Under the pieces are notes generated by a model, which saw nothing but the letters and a program-made list of their open reading frames with translations, made no database searches and was not told the origin of the DNA. Positions 29,277 through 38,232 of a stretch of DNA of 64,000 bases are shown here, one piece after another. The position numbers and the translations under genes are program-made. The number at the start of each line of letters is the position of its first letter. Positions within the stretch are counted from its first letter, which is position 1. The stretch comes from Sphingopyxis terrae subsp. terrae NBRC 15098 (GTDB lineage Bacteria; Pseudomonadota; Alphaproteobacteria; Sphingomonadales; Sphingomonadaceae), in contig NZ_CP013342.1 of the NCBI RefSeq assembly GCF_001610975.1, positions 1,612,001 to 1,676,000 on the forward strand. The letters run 5' to 3'.

Positions 29277-29447
29277 CTAATCCGTCAAAAGGGCGGCTGA
29301 CGAACCTAAATCTAACAGGCTGGGGGATCGTTGATCCTGAACCACCTGCGGTCGTCATCCGACTGCGTGTCCATATCGGTAAATCGGGCCTGTCCGAAAA
29401 GACGGATGCAACCCGCGATACGACCTACGCGTTATCAAGTGGCCGGG

Positions 29448-29475
29448 CACCTATTGTGCGCCGCAACAGAGTCAA
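29448..29475 (-). promoter_or_regulatory. Predicted promoter of the cell wall hydrolase
   Basis: Minus strand TTGACT (29475-29470), 16 bases, TAGGTG (29453-29448). The -35 overlaps the last codons of DUF1491. The predicted leader is about 165 bases, and I see no known riboswitch in it. Confidence 0.4.
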
Positions 29476-29810
29476 GTTAACGCGCCCCACTCCGCGACGA
29501 GACGTGGCGCATCTGCGATATCCAGTTCGACGATCCACAAGTCGGGATCGGCTTTTCGCCGCCGGTCCTGATAGTTTGCGCGTTCTTCACCATCGCTCGC
29601 GGGATCGGGTCCGACCGCTTCCCATATATAATTGCCAGTCATCGCAAAGCGGCGTTCGAGCAGCGGCCCCGCCACCCCTCGGTCGCTGCACTGGACGAGG
29701 ATCGAGCCGGAATGATCGTCGCCCGCGGCAAGAACCGCAGCGAATCCGCCCGCGGCCTCGGTTTCGCGGATAAGAAGATCGACGAGGAACCGGCTGGTGA
29801 AGCGCGTCAT
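29472..29810 (-). CDS. DUF1491 family protein
   Basis: A 112-residue cytoplasmic protein of an alphaproteobacterial family (TSRFLVDLLIRETEAAGGFAAV, GSILVQCSDR, ANYQDRRRKADPDLWIVELDI). The family usually sits beside ptsN, as here, 21 bases downstream. No function is established. Start ATG at 29810. Confidence 0.88.
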   Translation of the reverse strand: MTRFTSRFLVDLLIRETEAAGGFAAVLAAGDDHSGSILVQCSDRGVAGPLLERRFAMTGNYIWEAVGPDPASDGEERANYQDRRRKADPDLWIVELDIADAPRLVAEWGALT

Positions 29811-29831
29811 CGGAGCATCCGCCCCGGAAGG

Positions 29832-30296
29832 TCAGGCCGCGTCGCGCGCTTCGGCATCGACGAGCATGGCATAGAGCGCTTCGTCATTCTTCGCACCGCG
29901 CAATCGTTCGGCAATGCTCTCATTGCGCAGCATACGCGATACGCCGGCGAGGGCCTTCAGATGGTCGGCGCCCGCGTCGAGCGGCGACAGCAGTATGAAG
30001 AGAAGATCGACCGGCAAACCATCGACCGCCTGAAAATCGATCGGCCGCGCGAGCTGCAGGAACATGCCACGCACGCCGTTGAGATCGGCCATCTTGGCAT
30101 GCGGCAAGGCAATGCCGCGACCAAAGCCGGTCGAACCGAGCCGCTCGCGCTCGAGCAGCGCCTCGCTCACTTCGCCCGCGTCGAGTCCCAGCGACCGCGC
30201 CGCCAGTTCGCCGACATAGGGGAACAGCGCCTTTTTGGAATCGAGCTGCACATTGGCGCGCACGGTGGCGGGATAAAGGAGGGAGGATAGGTTCAT
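29832..30296 (-). CDS. ptsN: PTS IIA-like nitrogen-regulatory protein
   Basis: Phosphocarrier of the nitrogen PTS, which links nitrogen and potassium status to regulation. The 154-residue protein has the phosphorylation site His66 in GRGIALPHAKM and the end of the IIA fold (LSPLDAGADHLKALAGVSRML). The ATG at 30296 (MNLSSLLYP) follows GGAGG. It lies downstream of hpf, the usual hpf-ptsN order. The 164-base gap between them may hold a promoter, but I found no convincing -35. Confidence 0.95.
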   Translation of the reverse strand: MNLSSLLYPATVRANVQLDSKKALFPYVGELAARSLGLDAGEVSEALLERERLGSTGFGRGIALPHAKMADLNGVRGMFLQLARPIDFQAVDGLPVDLLFILLSPLDAGADHLKALAGVSRMLRNESIAERLRGAKNDEALYAMLVDAEARDAA

Positions 30297-30460
30297 TGGT
30301 CTGGTCAAATCTGCATGGCCGCAAGGCGACGCCACGCGGGTCATCCTGTTGGCGTTGGTTCGCTTGAGCGTACTAGGCTGGCCCCCGCCGTCCGGCTTTC
30401 GGGCTTTGTTGGGCGCGGCCCTTAGGCCGAACGGCAGAGAAAATCCAGCCCTATTGTCTG

Positions 30461-31036
30461 CTAGCGCGGCTCGACCCAGCCAATGGTGCCGTCGCGGCGG
30501 CGATAGACCATGTTGTGCGACCCCGTCTTGCTGTTGACGAAAAGCAGCGCATTGGTGTCACGCAAATCAAGCATCATGACCGCATCGGACACGCTGCTCG
30601 TCGGGATATCGACGCGGGTTTCGGCGATGATCGCCGGCGCATCGCCTGCATCTTCATCATCGGTGCCGCCGTCGAAAACGACATAGCTGGCATTGTCCTC
30701 GATCGTCTCGATCGTCACCAACTGCGCACCATTGCCATTGTTGCGATCCTTCAGCCGGCGCATATAGCGGCGCAGCTGCTTTTCGATACGGTCGGCCGCG
30801 CCCTCGAACGCAACATGCGCGTCCTGCGCCTGGCCATGGCCTTTCAGGACCAGACCCTGCATGACATGCGCGACAATGTCGCACTGGAAACTGTCGTGCG
30901 GTCCCTTTCCGAAGGTCGCGTGCGCCCCGATCGCGCGCGAGAAATATTTGTCGGCAATCGCGTTCATCCGGTCCGACACATGCGCCTGCAGCGCTTCGCC
31001 GGTTTCGATCTGGTGGCCAGAGACGCGGATTTCCAT
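30461..31036 (-). CDS. hpf: Ribosome hibernation promoting factor, long form
   Basis: Binds idle 70S ribosomes and promotes 100S dimers. The 191-residue length marks the long form. The N-terminal HPF/RaiA domain is residues 1-105 (MEIRVSGHQIETGEALQAHV, RRYMRRLKDR). The C-terminal dimerisation domain starts near residue 135 (AETRVDIPTSSVSDAVMMLDL) and ends MVYRRRDGTIGWVEPR. Acidic linker between. It lies 47 bases downstream of dnaQ. Confidence 0.96.
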   Translation of the reverse strand: MEIRVSGHQIETGEALQAHVSDRMNAIADKYFSRAIGAHATFGKGPHDSFQCDIVAHVMQGLVLKGHGQAQDAHVAFEGAADRIEKQLRRYMRRLKDRNNGNGAQLVTIETIEDNASYVVFDGGTDDEDAGDAPAIIAETRVDIPTSSVSDAVMMLDLRDTNALLFVNSKTGSHNMVYRRRDGTIGWVEPR

Positions 31037-31083
31037 TTTTCTTCTCCTTCAGTCATGTCCACGGGATCGCGGGGGAGCCGCGA

Positions 31084-31785
31084 TCAGGGACTATCGTGCC
31101 ACAGAGGTTGATTGAGTGTGGCGACGAATTCTGCATGACGCGCCAGTTCGGCCGGGGTTGCACCGTGCGGGCGCGGTTCGCGAAACGGGCGGGTGGGGGC
31201 GACGGATCGGACGGGTGCCGGTGCGGCACCCCGCGCCGCGGCGGCGGGTTCGGCGGCGAGCCCCAGCCCGATCTGCCGCCCGCCGGTCATTTCGATATAA
31301 AGGTGCGCCAGCAGTTCGGCGTCGAGCAGCGCGCCGTGCTTGACGCGGTGGCTGCGGTCGATGCCGTAGCGCGTGCAAAGCGCATCGAGGCTGTGCTTGG
31401 CGCCCGGATGAAGCTTGCGCGCCATCTGCACGGTGCAGCACATGCGCGCCATATCGAGCGGCGGCCGGCCGACGCGCGCCAGCTCGGCGTTGACGAAGCC
31501 GAAGTCGAAAGCGGCGTTGTGCGCCACCATCGGCGCATCGCCAAGAAAGTCGAGCAATTCGTCGACGCGCGCGGCAAAGAGCGGCTTGTCGGACAGAAAC
31601 TGGATCGAAAGGCCGTGCACCGCCTCGGCCTCGGCGGGCATATCGCGTTCGGGATGAAAATAGGCGTGAAAGGTCCGCCCCGATTCGCGGCGGTCGATCA
31701 ATTCGATGCACCCGATTTCGACCAGCCTGTGCCCCGTTCTGGGGTCGAGGCCCGTGGTTTCCGTATCGAAGATTATCTCACGCAT
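31084..31785 (-). CDS. dnaQ: DNA polymerase III subunit epsilon (proofreading exonuclease)
   Basis: The 3'-5' exonuclease of the replicative polymerase. The 233-residue protein has ExoI IFDTETTGLD (Asp7, Glu9), ExoII AHNAAFDFGFVN and ExoIII HGALLDAELLAHLY. The end is an Ala/Pro/Arg-rich linker with a short tail typical of the alpha-subunit-binding part. Last of ppsR-maf-aroE-coaE-dnaQ, the order usual beside alphaproteobacterial origins. Confidence 0.97.
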   Translation of the reverse strand: MREIIFDTETTGLDPRTGHRLVEIGCIELIDRRESGRTFHAYFHPERDMPAEAEAVHGLSIQFLSDKPLFAARVDELLDFLGDAPMVAHNAAFDFGFVNAELARVGRPPLDMARMCCTVQMARKLHPGAKHSLDALCTRYGIDRSHRVKHGALLDAELLAHLYIEMTGGRQIGLGLAAEPAAAARGAAPAPVRSVAPTRPFREPRPHGATPAELARHAEFVATLNQPLWHDSP

Positions 31786-31804
31786 CTTTCAAACAATCTG
31801 GACC

Positions 31805-32428
31805 CTATTGCGCATGGAAACAAGAGGCGATCCGCCGAATCTGACGATGGGTCTCGCTTTTCGGGCGGCCGGTTTCGATCAGGAAATCGGCGCGCGCGCG
31901 CTTGACGCGATCGGGAACCTGCAGGCCCCGGATCGCCTTGAACTTTGCATTGGTCATGCCGGGCCGGCGCAGCACGCGTTTGCGCTGGATCCACATCGGT
32001 GCGGTGACGACGGCGACTGCGCCGACGCGGTGCCAGCCCCCTTTTTCGAACAGGAGCGGAATGTCGAGCACGACGACATCGCGCGCGCGGTGACGGGCAA
32101 GGAATTTCTTCTGCGCGCGGCCGACTGCGGGATGGACGATCGCTTCGAGTGCGACAAGCTCGTGGCGGTTGCCGAGCACGCGGCGGCCGAGTTCCTGGCG
32201 ATCGACGCCGCGCGGACCGGTGGTGCCGGGAAAGCGCGCCTCGATCGCGGCGACCAAGGCACCGCCGGGACCTTGCAGGCGGTGAACTTCGGCATCGGCG
32301 TCGAACACCGGCACCCCTTCGCGTTCGAACATCGTTGCCGCGGTCGACTTCCCCATGCCGATCGAACCCGTCAGGCCGAGAATGAACGGTCGGCGAAGCC
32401 GCGATCCGGGGCGCTTGTAATGCGTCAT
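31805..32428 (-). CDS. coaE: Dephospho-CoA kinase
   Basis: Last step of coenzyme A synthesis. The 207-residue protein has P-loop GLTGSIGMGKST near residue 18, the DADAEVHRL and GRRVLGN regions, and the KARADFLIETG end. The start ATG overlaps the aroE stop (ATGA). Confidence 0.96.
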   Translation of the reverse strand: MTHYKRPGSRLRRPFILGLTGSIGMGKSTAATMFEREGVPVFDADAEVHRLQGPGGALVAAIEARFPGTTGPRGVDRQELGRRVLGNRHELVALEAIVHPAVGRAQKKFLARHRARDVVVLDIPLLFEKGGWHRVGAVAVVTAPMWIQRKRVLRRPGMTNAKFKAIRGLQVPDRVKRARADFLIETGRPKSETHRQIRRIASCFHAQ

Positions 32429-33249
32429 GCGGTGAGAATCGCGCGCAATTCCTCGTCGCGACCTTCGGGCGGCGGCGCGCCGAAAAACAGCTCGAACGCC
32501 AAGGCCGCCTGACCGATCAGCATGTCGAGCCCATCGACGATGTCCAGCCCGCGCGCGTCCGCAGCGCGGAGCAGCCCTGTCATCAGCGGCGCGTAAACAA
32601 GATCGTATACGATCGCATCGTCGGGCAACGGTGACAGATCGAGATCGAGCGGCGGCTGCCCCGTCATGCCAAGACTGCTCGAATTCACGAGCAACGCGGC
32701 CGGCGGAAGCGGGGCATCGAGCGCGACGACATCGCCCTTGAGGCCAAATGTGGCAAGCAGGCCCATCGCCTTCAGCGGCGAACGGTTGAGGATGGTGACA
32801 TGCCCCACGTTCGCGCGCGCGAGCGCAAAAAGCACCGCTCGCGCCGCGCCCCCGGCGCCGATTAGCGCGACCGGCGCGCCTTCGAGATCGAGTTCGGCGA
32901 GCGGGGAATAAAAGCCCGCGGCGTCGGTGTTGGTCCCGATAAGCGATCCGTCGCGTTGCCGCACGATCGTGTTCATCGCACCGATCGTGCCGCGAATGTC
33001 GCCCGGATCATCGACCAGATCCATCACCGCGATCTTGTGCGGGATGGTTACATTGCATCCGCGCCAGGCGGGATCGGTCCGGCGCTGGGCGATATAGGCG
33101 GCCAGATCGTCAGGTTTCACATGCGCGGGCCGATAGTCGCCCTTCATTCCCAGCGCATCGAGCCAGAAGCGATGAATCAGCGGCGATTTCGACTGGGCAA
33201 TCGGATCGCCGATCACCTCGGCATAAGGCGCGGGCTCGGCAGCGGTCAT
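32425..33249 (-). CDS. aroE: Shikimate dehydrogenase (NADP+)
   Basis: Fourth step of the shikimate pathway. The 274-residue protein has the shikimate-binding GDPIAQSKSPLIHRFWL, the catalytic lysine in CNVTIPHKIAVMD, NTDAAGF, and the NADP loop LIGAGGAARAVLFAL. ATGA overlaps join it to maf and coaE. Confidence 0.96.
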   Translation of the reverse strand: MTAAEPAPYAEVIGDPIAQSKSPLIHRFWLDALGMKGDYRPAHVKPDDLAAYIAQRRTDPAWRGCNVTIPHKIAVMDLVDDPGDIRGTIGAMNTIVRQRDGSLIGTNTDAAGFYSPLAELDLEGAPVALIGAGGAARAVLFALARANVGHVTILNRSPLKAMGLLATFGLKGDVVALDAPLPPAALLVNSSSLGMTGQPPLDLDLSPLPDDAIVYDLVYAPLMTGLLRAADARGLDIVDGLDMLIGQAALAFELFFGAPPPEGRDEELRAILTA

Positions 33250-33842
33250 TGCGGCGCCAGTCCGGTGGCGCGCAGCCATGCCATCAACGGCAGCATCGGC
33301 ATGCCGATGATCGTCCAGGGATCGCCTTCGACCCGATCGAACAATTGCACGCCCGCCCCCTCGATTTCGTAACAGCCGACGGTCCAGCGGATGCTGTCCC
33401 AATGCTGCGCCACATAGTCGGCGATGAAGGCGTCCGACAAGGGCCGCATCCACAGCCGCGCCTCGCCGATCGCGCGCCAGACCGGCGCGCCGTCGCGCGC
33501 TGCAACGACCGCGCTGAACAATTTGTGCCGCGTCCCCGCCATGCGGCGCAGATGGTCTGCCGCCTCATCGGGGCTCGCGGGCTTGGCGAGCATTGTTCCA
33601 TCGGCAAGCGCGAGCGTCGAATCGGCACCGATTACGGTAACGCCAGGCAGCCGAGAAGAAATCTTGATCGCCTTGGCCTCCGCCAGCGCATCGGCAATGT
33701 TGCGCGCCGTCTGGCCGGCGGCAACGAGACCGGCCGTCAGCGCTTCTTCATCGACATGCGCCGCGGTCGCTTCGAACGCGATGCCGGCAGCGCGCAGCAT
33801 CGCTGCGCGGCCGCTGCTCTGCGATGCAAGGACGATCTGCAT
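33246..33842 (-). CDS. maf: Maf family nucleoside triphosphate pyrophosphatase
   Basis: House-cleaning enzyme that hydrolyses modified or dTTP/UTP-type nucleotides. The 198-residue protein has the VLASQSSGRAAMLRAAGI start, the VIGADSTLALADG motif and the late YEIEGAGVQLFDRVEGD with WTIIGMPMLPL. The ATG at 33842 overlaps the ppsR stop (TGATG); a GTG one codon upstream is possible. Confidence 0.94.
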   Translation of the reverse strand: MQIVLASQSSGRAAMLRAAGIAFEATAAHVDEEALTAGLVAAGQTARNIADALAEAKAIKISSRLPGVTVIGADSTLALADGTMLAKPASPDEAADHLRRMAGTRHKLFSAVVAARDGAPVWRAIGEARLWMRPLSDAFIADYVAQHWDSIRWTVGCYEIEGAGVQLFDRVEGDPWTIIGMPMLPLMAWLRATGLAPQ

Positions 33843-34660
33843 CACGCCGTCCGGCCCCCGCGATCCTCGACCAGCTTGATCACCGCAGCCGCCGTTTCCT
33901 CGATCGAACGGCGCGTCACGTCGATCACCGGCCAGTCATTGTCGGCGAACATGCGGCGGGCATAAGCGATTTCGGCTTTCACGCGTTCATCGTCCACATA
34001 GGCGGTTTCGGGCGCCTGATTGAGCGAGAGCAGACGGTTGCGGCGCACCTGGACGAGGCGGTCGAGGCTGGTCGTCAGCCCGACGACGAGCGGACGCTTC
34101 AGATGATAGAGGGCGTCGGGCGGCGGCGATTCAGGAACGATCGGAATATTGGCCGTCTTGTACCCCCGGTTCGCCAGATAGATGCTCGTCGGCGTTTTGG
34201 AGGTTCGCGAGACGCCAGCGAGCAGAATGTCGGCCTGTTCCCAATTTTCCCAGCCGATCCCATCGTCATGCGCGACGGTGAACTGGATCGCCTCGACGCG
34301 CGCGAAATAGGCGGCATCGAGCGCATGCTGACGGCCCGGCCGCGCCTTGGCTTCCTGCCCGAGCATGCGCGACAAGGCATCGGTTACGGCGTCGAGCGCG
34401 GGAACAAGCGGCAGGCCCTGGGCCTCGGCGCGGCGCTCGAGACTGGCGCGCAACTCACCGTTGACGAGGGTGAAGAGGATCATGCCGGGGCTCGCCTGGA
34501 CCTCCGCCATGATCCGGTCGAGATGCGATTCCGAGCGCACCATCGGCCAGAAATGGCGTACGACTTCGACGTCGTCGAACTGTGCGATCGCCGCCTTGGC
34601 GATATTTTCGAGCGTTTCGCCGGTGGAATCGGATATCAGGTGAAGGTGGAGGCGGTCCAT
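33842..34660 (-). CDS. ppsR: PEP synthetase / PPDK bifunctional regulatory protein (DUF299)
   Basis: Switches pyruvate,phosphate dikinase or PEP synthase off and on by ADP-dependent phosphorylation and Pi-dependent dephosphorylation. The 272-residue protein has the P-loop-like motif GVSRTSKT (149-156) and starts MDRLHLHLISDSTGETLENI. The ATG at 34660 follows AGAGAGG. It borders the origin on the left, as in many alphaproteobacteria. Confidence 0.95.
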   Translation of the reverse strand: MDRLHLHLISDSTGETLENIAKAAIAQFDDVEVVRHFWPMVRSESHLDRIMAEVQASPGMILFTLVNGELRASLERRAEAQGLPLVPALDAVTDALSRMLGQEAKARPGRQHALDAAYFARVEAIQFTVAHDDGIGWENWEQADILLAGVSRTSKTPTSIYLANRGYKTANIPIVPESPPPDALYHLKRPLVVGLTTSLDRLVQVRRNRLLSLNQAPETAYVDDERVKAEIAYARRMFADNDWPVIDVTRRSIEETAAAVIKLVEDRGGRTA

Positions 34661-34996
34661 CACCTCTCTTGCCGCCTTGCGATCCGAAAAGGCAAGCCGT
34701 GAAGCGAAATTCCGAGGCTGTGGATAAGTTCGCGGACAAGCCCCGGGATGAAATCGGCAGGGCGATTCCATCCCCGGCCGCGTCGATTCCGTCCCACCGC
34801 TTATCCACAAGGGACGAGTCTTATCCACAGGCTGTGAATAGCGGGGATAAGAGCCAACGACTCCGTGGCGTTTGGCGGACCAGCCGGAGTCAAGCTGTTG
34901 GCAAAAAGGGCGGCTGCGCCTAAAGCGCGCTTATCCGCCCGCCAACAATCCACCACAATCATTTATATATATTATGAAGAGAGAAAGAGGGGCCGC
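34661..34996. other. oriC: Chromosomal replication origin (oriC)
   Basis: This 336-base non-coding gap between divergent ppsR and hemE has three perfect DnaA boxes (TTATCCACA): 34719-34727 (reverse), 34801-34809 and 34821-34829 (direct, 20 bases apart). Weaker ones are at 34842-34850 (TTATCCCCG, reverse) and 34931-34939 (TTATCCGCC). An AT-rich stretch at 34957-34978, next to hemE, is a likely unwinding element. No TTAA occurs in the region, so no canonical CtrA site like that of the Caulobacter origin. The hemE side is the origin location known in Caulobacter. Gene strand bias switches at this point. Confidence 0.9.
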
Positions 34997-36025
34997 GTGA
35001 AGGCGTCATCGAAGAGCTTGCTGGCAACGCTGCGTGGGGTGCGGCAGGAACGGCCCGCCCTGTGGCTGATGCGCCAGGCCGGTCGCTATCTTCCCGAATA
35101 TCGTGCGTTGCGGGCGACGAAGGGCGGCTTTCTGGAACTATGCTATGATCCAGAAGCTGCGGCCGAAGTAACATTGCAGCCGATCCGCCGCTTCGGATTC
35201 GACGGTGCCATTCTCTTTTCGGACATTCTGGTCGTGCCGCATGCGCTGGGGCAGCGGCTGTGGTTCGAGACGGGTGAGGGGCCGCGGCTGGCCCCGGCAC
35301 TCGTCGATAGCGCTCTGGCGTCGCTTGAGGCGGCGCCTGAGCGGCTCGACGCGGTCTATGCTACCGTAGCGCGCGTGGCAGCTGCCTTGCCGCCCCAGAC
35401 GACCTTTCTGGGATTTGCCGGCAGTCCCTGGACGGTCGCCACCTATATGGTCGCCGGCCAGGGATCGAAGGACCAGGCCGCCGCCCGGCGCATGGCGCTC
35501 TCTGATCCGGTGGCATTCGGCGCGATCATCGATGCGATCGTCGACCTCAGCGTGACCTATTTGTCGGGGCAGATCGAACAGGGGGTCGAGGCGGTCCAGT
35601 TGTTCGACAGCTGGGCAGGAAGCCTGTCGCCTGCCGAGTTCGAACGCTGGGTGATCGCCCCCAATGCCGAAATCGTCCGGCAACTGAAGGCGCTCCATCC
35701 CCACACGCCGATCATCGGTTTCCCGAAGGGCGCGGGCGGCAAGCTGGCGGCATATGCCCGCGGGGTCGGCGCCGATGCGATCGGTCTTGACGAAACGGTC
35801 GATCCCGCTTGGGCCAATGATGATCTTCCCGATCATCTACCGGTGCAGGGCAATCTTGATCCGCTCGCGCTGGTCGCCGGCGGCCCGGCTCTTGACGCTG
35901 CGATCGATCGCATCCTTGCAGCTTTCCCCGAACGGCCCCATATCTTCAATCTCGGCCATGGTATCGTGCCCGACACGCCCATAGCCCATGTCGAACATCT
36001 GATCAGGCGCGTGCGAGGCGAGTAG
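34997..36025 (+). CDS. hemE: Uroporphyrinogen decarboxylase
   Basis: Converts uroporphyrinogen III to coproporphyrinogen III in heme synthesis. The 342-residue protein starts at GTG 34997 (VKASSKSLLATLRG) after AGAGGGG. An upstream ATG frame would read through the origin. Signatures are RPALWLMRQAGRYLPEY and GFAGSPWTVATYMV, with HIFNLGHGIVPDTP at the end. It is followed by hemJ after four bases. Confidence 0.97.
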   Translation: MKASSKSLLATLRGVRQERPALWLMRQAGRYLPEYRALRATKGGFLELCYDPEAAAEVTLQPIRRFGFDGAILFSDILVVPHALGQRLWFETGEGPRLAPALVDSALASLEAAPERLDAVYATVARVAAALPPQTTFLGFAGSPWTVATYMVAGQGSKDQAAARRMALSDPVAFGAIIDAIVDLSVTYLSGQIEQGVEAVQLFDSWAGSLSPAEFERWVIAPNAEIVRQLKALHPHTPIIGFPKGAGGKLAAYARGVGADAIGLDETVDPAWANDDLPDHLPVQGNLDPLALVAGGPALDAAIDRILAAFPERPHIFNLGHGIVPDTPIAHVEHLIRRVRGE

Positions 36026-36029
36026 CGGG

Positions 36030-36482
36030 ATGGCAGACTGGACTGGATTTCTGGGGGTCACGATGTTGTGGGTGAAAGCGGCGCATGTGATTTTCGTCAT
36101 CTTCCTGATGGCGGGTCTTTTCATGATGCCGCGCTTTTTCGTCTATCATCACCAATGTGCGGTGGGGTCGGACGAGGACAGGAAATGGATCGAGCGCGAA
36201 GATCGCCTGCGCAAGATCATCCTCAATCCCTCGCTCGTCCTCGTCTGGATCCTGGGTCTGATGCTCGCTTTCAATGGTGGCTATTGGTCGCAGGGCTGGT
36301 TTCACGCCAAGCTCCTGCTTGTCCTGCTTCTGTCGGGCTATCACGGCTGGACGATCGGCTATTTCAAGAAGCTGAAGCGCGGCGAACGACCTCTGTCCGA
36401 AAAGCGCCTGCGGATGCTCAACGAGGTACCGGGCGTAGCCGCGGCGATCATCGTCATTCTGGCGGTCGTCCGGCCCTTTTGA
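36030..36482 (+). CDS. hemJ: Protoporphyrinogen IX oxidase HemJ
   Basis: Inner-membrane oxidase of the penultimate heme step, found where HemG and HemY are absent. The 150-residue protein has about four membrane segments. Conserved residues lie in WVKAAHVIFVIFLMAGLFMMPRF (the essential His) and in LLSGYHGWTIGYFKKLK. Operon hemE-hemJ-rho is a usual alphaproteobacterial arrangement. Confidence 0.94.
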   Translation: MADWTGFLGVTMLWVKAAHVIFVIFLMAGLFMMPRFFVYHHQCAVGSDEDRKWIEREDRLRKIILNPSLVLVWILGLMLAFNGGYWSQGWFHAKLLLVLLLSGYHGWTIGYFKKLKRGERPLSEKRLRMLNEVPGVAAAIIVILAVVRPF

Positions 36483-36505
36483 CCTCTCGTCTCGGCGACA
36501 GCCGA

Positions 36506-36534
36506 TTGACTTGACGAAATCGGCGGCTTAGGGG
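36506..36534 (+). promoter_or_regulatory. Predicted rho promoter
   Basis: TTGACT (36506-36511), 17 bases, TAGGGG (36529-36534) in the 193-base hemJ-rho spacer. It predicts a leader of about 135 bases, long enough for the autoregulated termination known for rho leaders in other bacteria. Confidence 0.5.
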
Positions 36535-36675
36535 CCGATCAACCCGGCTTTCCGTCGGCGGCGTCGATCTCGGCGCCGAAGCTATCGTGAACGGTCGTCC
36601 CCCGGCCGGATAGGCACCGCCTGGTGCGCCGTATCGAACGAATTTTCCTATATTTCTGTTACCTGGAATCCATCC

Positions 36676-37932
36676 ATGCATCTTAAAGAACTCAAGACAA
36701 AATCGCCCGCGCAGCTCGTCGAAATGGCTGAAGAGCTGGGCGTCGAGGGCGCCTCGACGCTGCGCAAGCAGGATCTGATGTTTTCGATCCTCAAGGAGCT
36801 CGCCGAAGAGGGCGAGGAAATCATCGGATCGGGAACGATCGAGGTTCTGCCCGACAGCTTCGGTTTTCTGCGAAGTCCCGAAGCCAATTATCTTGCCGGT
36901 CCCGACGACATCTATGTGTCGCCCAATCAGGTCCGCAAATATGGTCTGCGCACCGGCGACACCGTCGAGGGCGAAATTCGCGCGCCGAAGGACGGCGAAC
37001 GCTATTTCGCGCTGACCAAGCTGATCAGCGTCAATTTCGACAATCCTGAGGTCGTGCGCCACCGCGTCAATTTCGACAATCTGACGCCGCTCTATCCGAA
37101 CCAGAAGCTCAAGCTCGATACGATCGATCCGACCGTCAAGGACAAGTCGGCGCGCGTGATCGATCTCGTCAGCCCGCAGGGCAAGGGCCAGCGCGCGCTG
37201 ATCGTCGCGCCGCCGCGCACGGGTAAGACGGTGCTGCTGCAAAATATCGCGAAGGCGATCACCGACAATCACCCCGAGGTCTATCTGATCGTCCTGCTGA
37301 TCGACGAGCGGCCCGAGGAAGTCACCGACATGCAGCGCAGCGTCAATGGCGAGGTCGTCTCCTCGACCTTCGACGAGCCCGCGACGCGCCACGTCCAGGT
37401 CGCCGAAATGGTGATCGAAAAGGCGAAGCGGCTAGTCGAGCACAAAAAGGATGTCGTCATCCTGCTCGACTCGATCACCCGCCTCGGCCGCGCATACAAC
37501 ACCGTAGTGCCGAGCTCGGGCAAGGTTCTGACCGGCGGTGTCGATGCGAACGCGCTTCAGCGTCCCAAGCGCTTCTTCGGTGCTGCGCGCAATATCGAGG
37601 AAGGCGGATCGCTGTCGATCATCGCGACCGCGCTGATCGATACCGGCAGCCGCATGGACGAAGTCATCTTCGAAGAATTCAAGGGCACGGGTAACAGCGA
37701 AATCGTCCTCGACCGCAAGGTCGCCGACAAGCGCATTTTCCCGTCGCTCGACGTCGGCAAGTCGGGCACCCGAAAGGAAGAACTGCTCGTCGAAAAGGAC
37801 AAGCTCAGCAAAATGTGGGTGCTGCGCCGCATCCTCATGCAGATGGGCACGGTCGATGCGATGGAATTCCTGCTCGACAAGATCAAGGATTCCAAGACCA
37901 ACGAAGATTTCTTCGACAGCATGAACCAGTAA
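36676..37932 (+). CDS. rho: Transcription termination factor Rho
   Basis: Hexameric RNA helicase. The 418-residue protein has an N-terminal helix bundle ([22 protein letters not shown]), the RNA-binding GFGFLRS-like [13 protein letters not shown] and Walker [12 protein letters not shown] (Lys184). Walker B is [16 protein letters not shown] and the Q/R loop is around [13 protein letters not shown]. Full standard length. Confidence 0.98.
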   Translation: MHLKELKTKSPAQLVEMAEELGVEGASTLRKQDLMFSILKELAEEGEEIIGSGTIEVLPDSFGFLRSPEANYLAGPDDIYVSPNQVRKYGLRTGDTVEGEIRAPKDGERYFALTKLISVNFDNPEVVRHRVNFDNLTPLYPNQKLKLDTIDPTVKDKSARVIDLVSPQGKGQRALIVAPPRTGKTVLLQNIAKAITDNHPEVYLIVLLIDERPEEVTDMQRSVNGEVVSSTFDEPATRHVQVAEMVIEKAKRLVEHKKDVVILLDSITRLGRAYNTVVPSSGKVLTGGVDANALQRPKRFFGAARNIEEGGSLSIIATALIDTGSRMDEVIFEEFKGTGNSEIVLDRKVADKRIFPSLDVGKSGTRKEELLVEKDKLSKMWVLRRILMQMGTVDAMEFLLDKIKDSKTNEDFFDSMNQ

Positions 37933-37938
37933 GCCGCG

Positions 37939-38232
37939 ATGGCCGTGATCGAGCATGCCTTGCTGCCGGTCCGGCCTGGAATGGAAGTGGAATTCGAAGC
38001 GGCCATCGCCAAAGCGCGGCCGCTGATCGAAGCCTCGCCCGGCTTCATTTCGCTGACCCTTCGTCGGCCGTTGGGAACCGGACAGCCCTATCTGTTGTTG
38101 GCAGAATGGCGAACGGTCGCGGATCATCGCGATGGTTTTCGTCGATCCGACCGCTATGAACGGTGGCGGGCGCTGCTGCATCGCTTTTACGACCCCGTGC
38201 CGGGGGTGAGCTATTTCGGAGACGCTGTGTGA
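37939..38232 (+). CDS. Antibiotic biosynthesis monooxygenase (ABM) fold protein
   Basis: A 97-residue ferredoxin-like dimeric fold protein (MAVIEHALLPVRPGMEVEFEAAIAKA, SPGFISLTLRR, YLLLAEWRTVADH). The family includes small monooxygenases and heme-degrading enzymes; most members are uncharacterised. It starts six bases after the rho stop and overlaps terC, so it is co-transcribed with both. Confidence 0.85.
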   Translation: MAVIEHALLPVRPGMEVEFEAAIAKARPLIEASPGFISLTLRRPLGTGQPYLLLAEWRTVADHRDGFRRSDRYERWRALLHRFYDPVPGVSYFGDAV

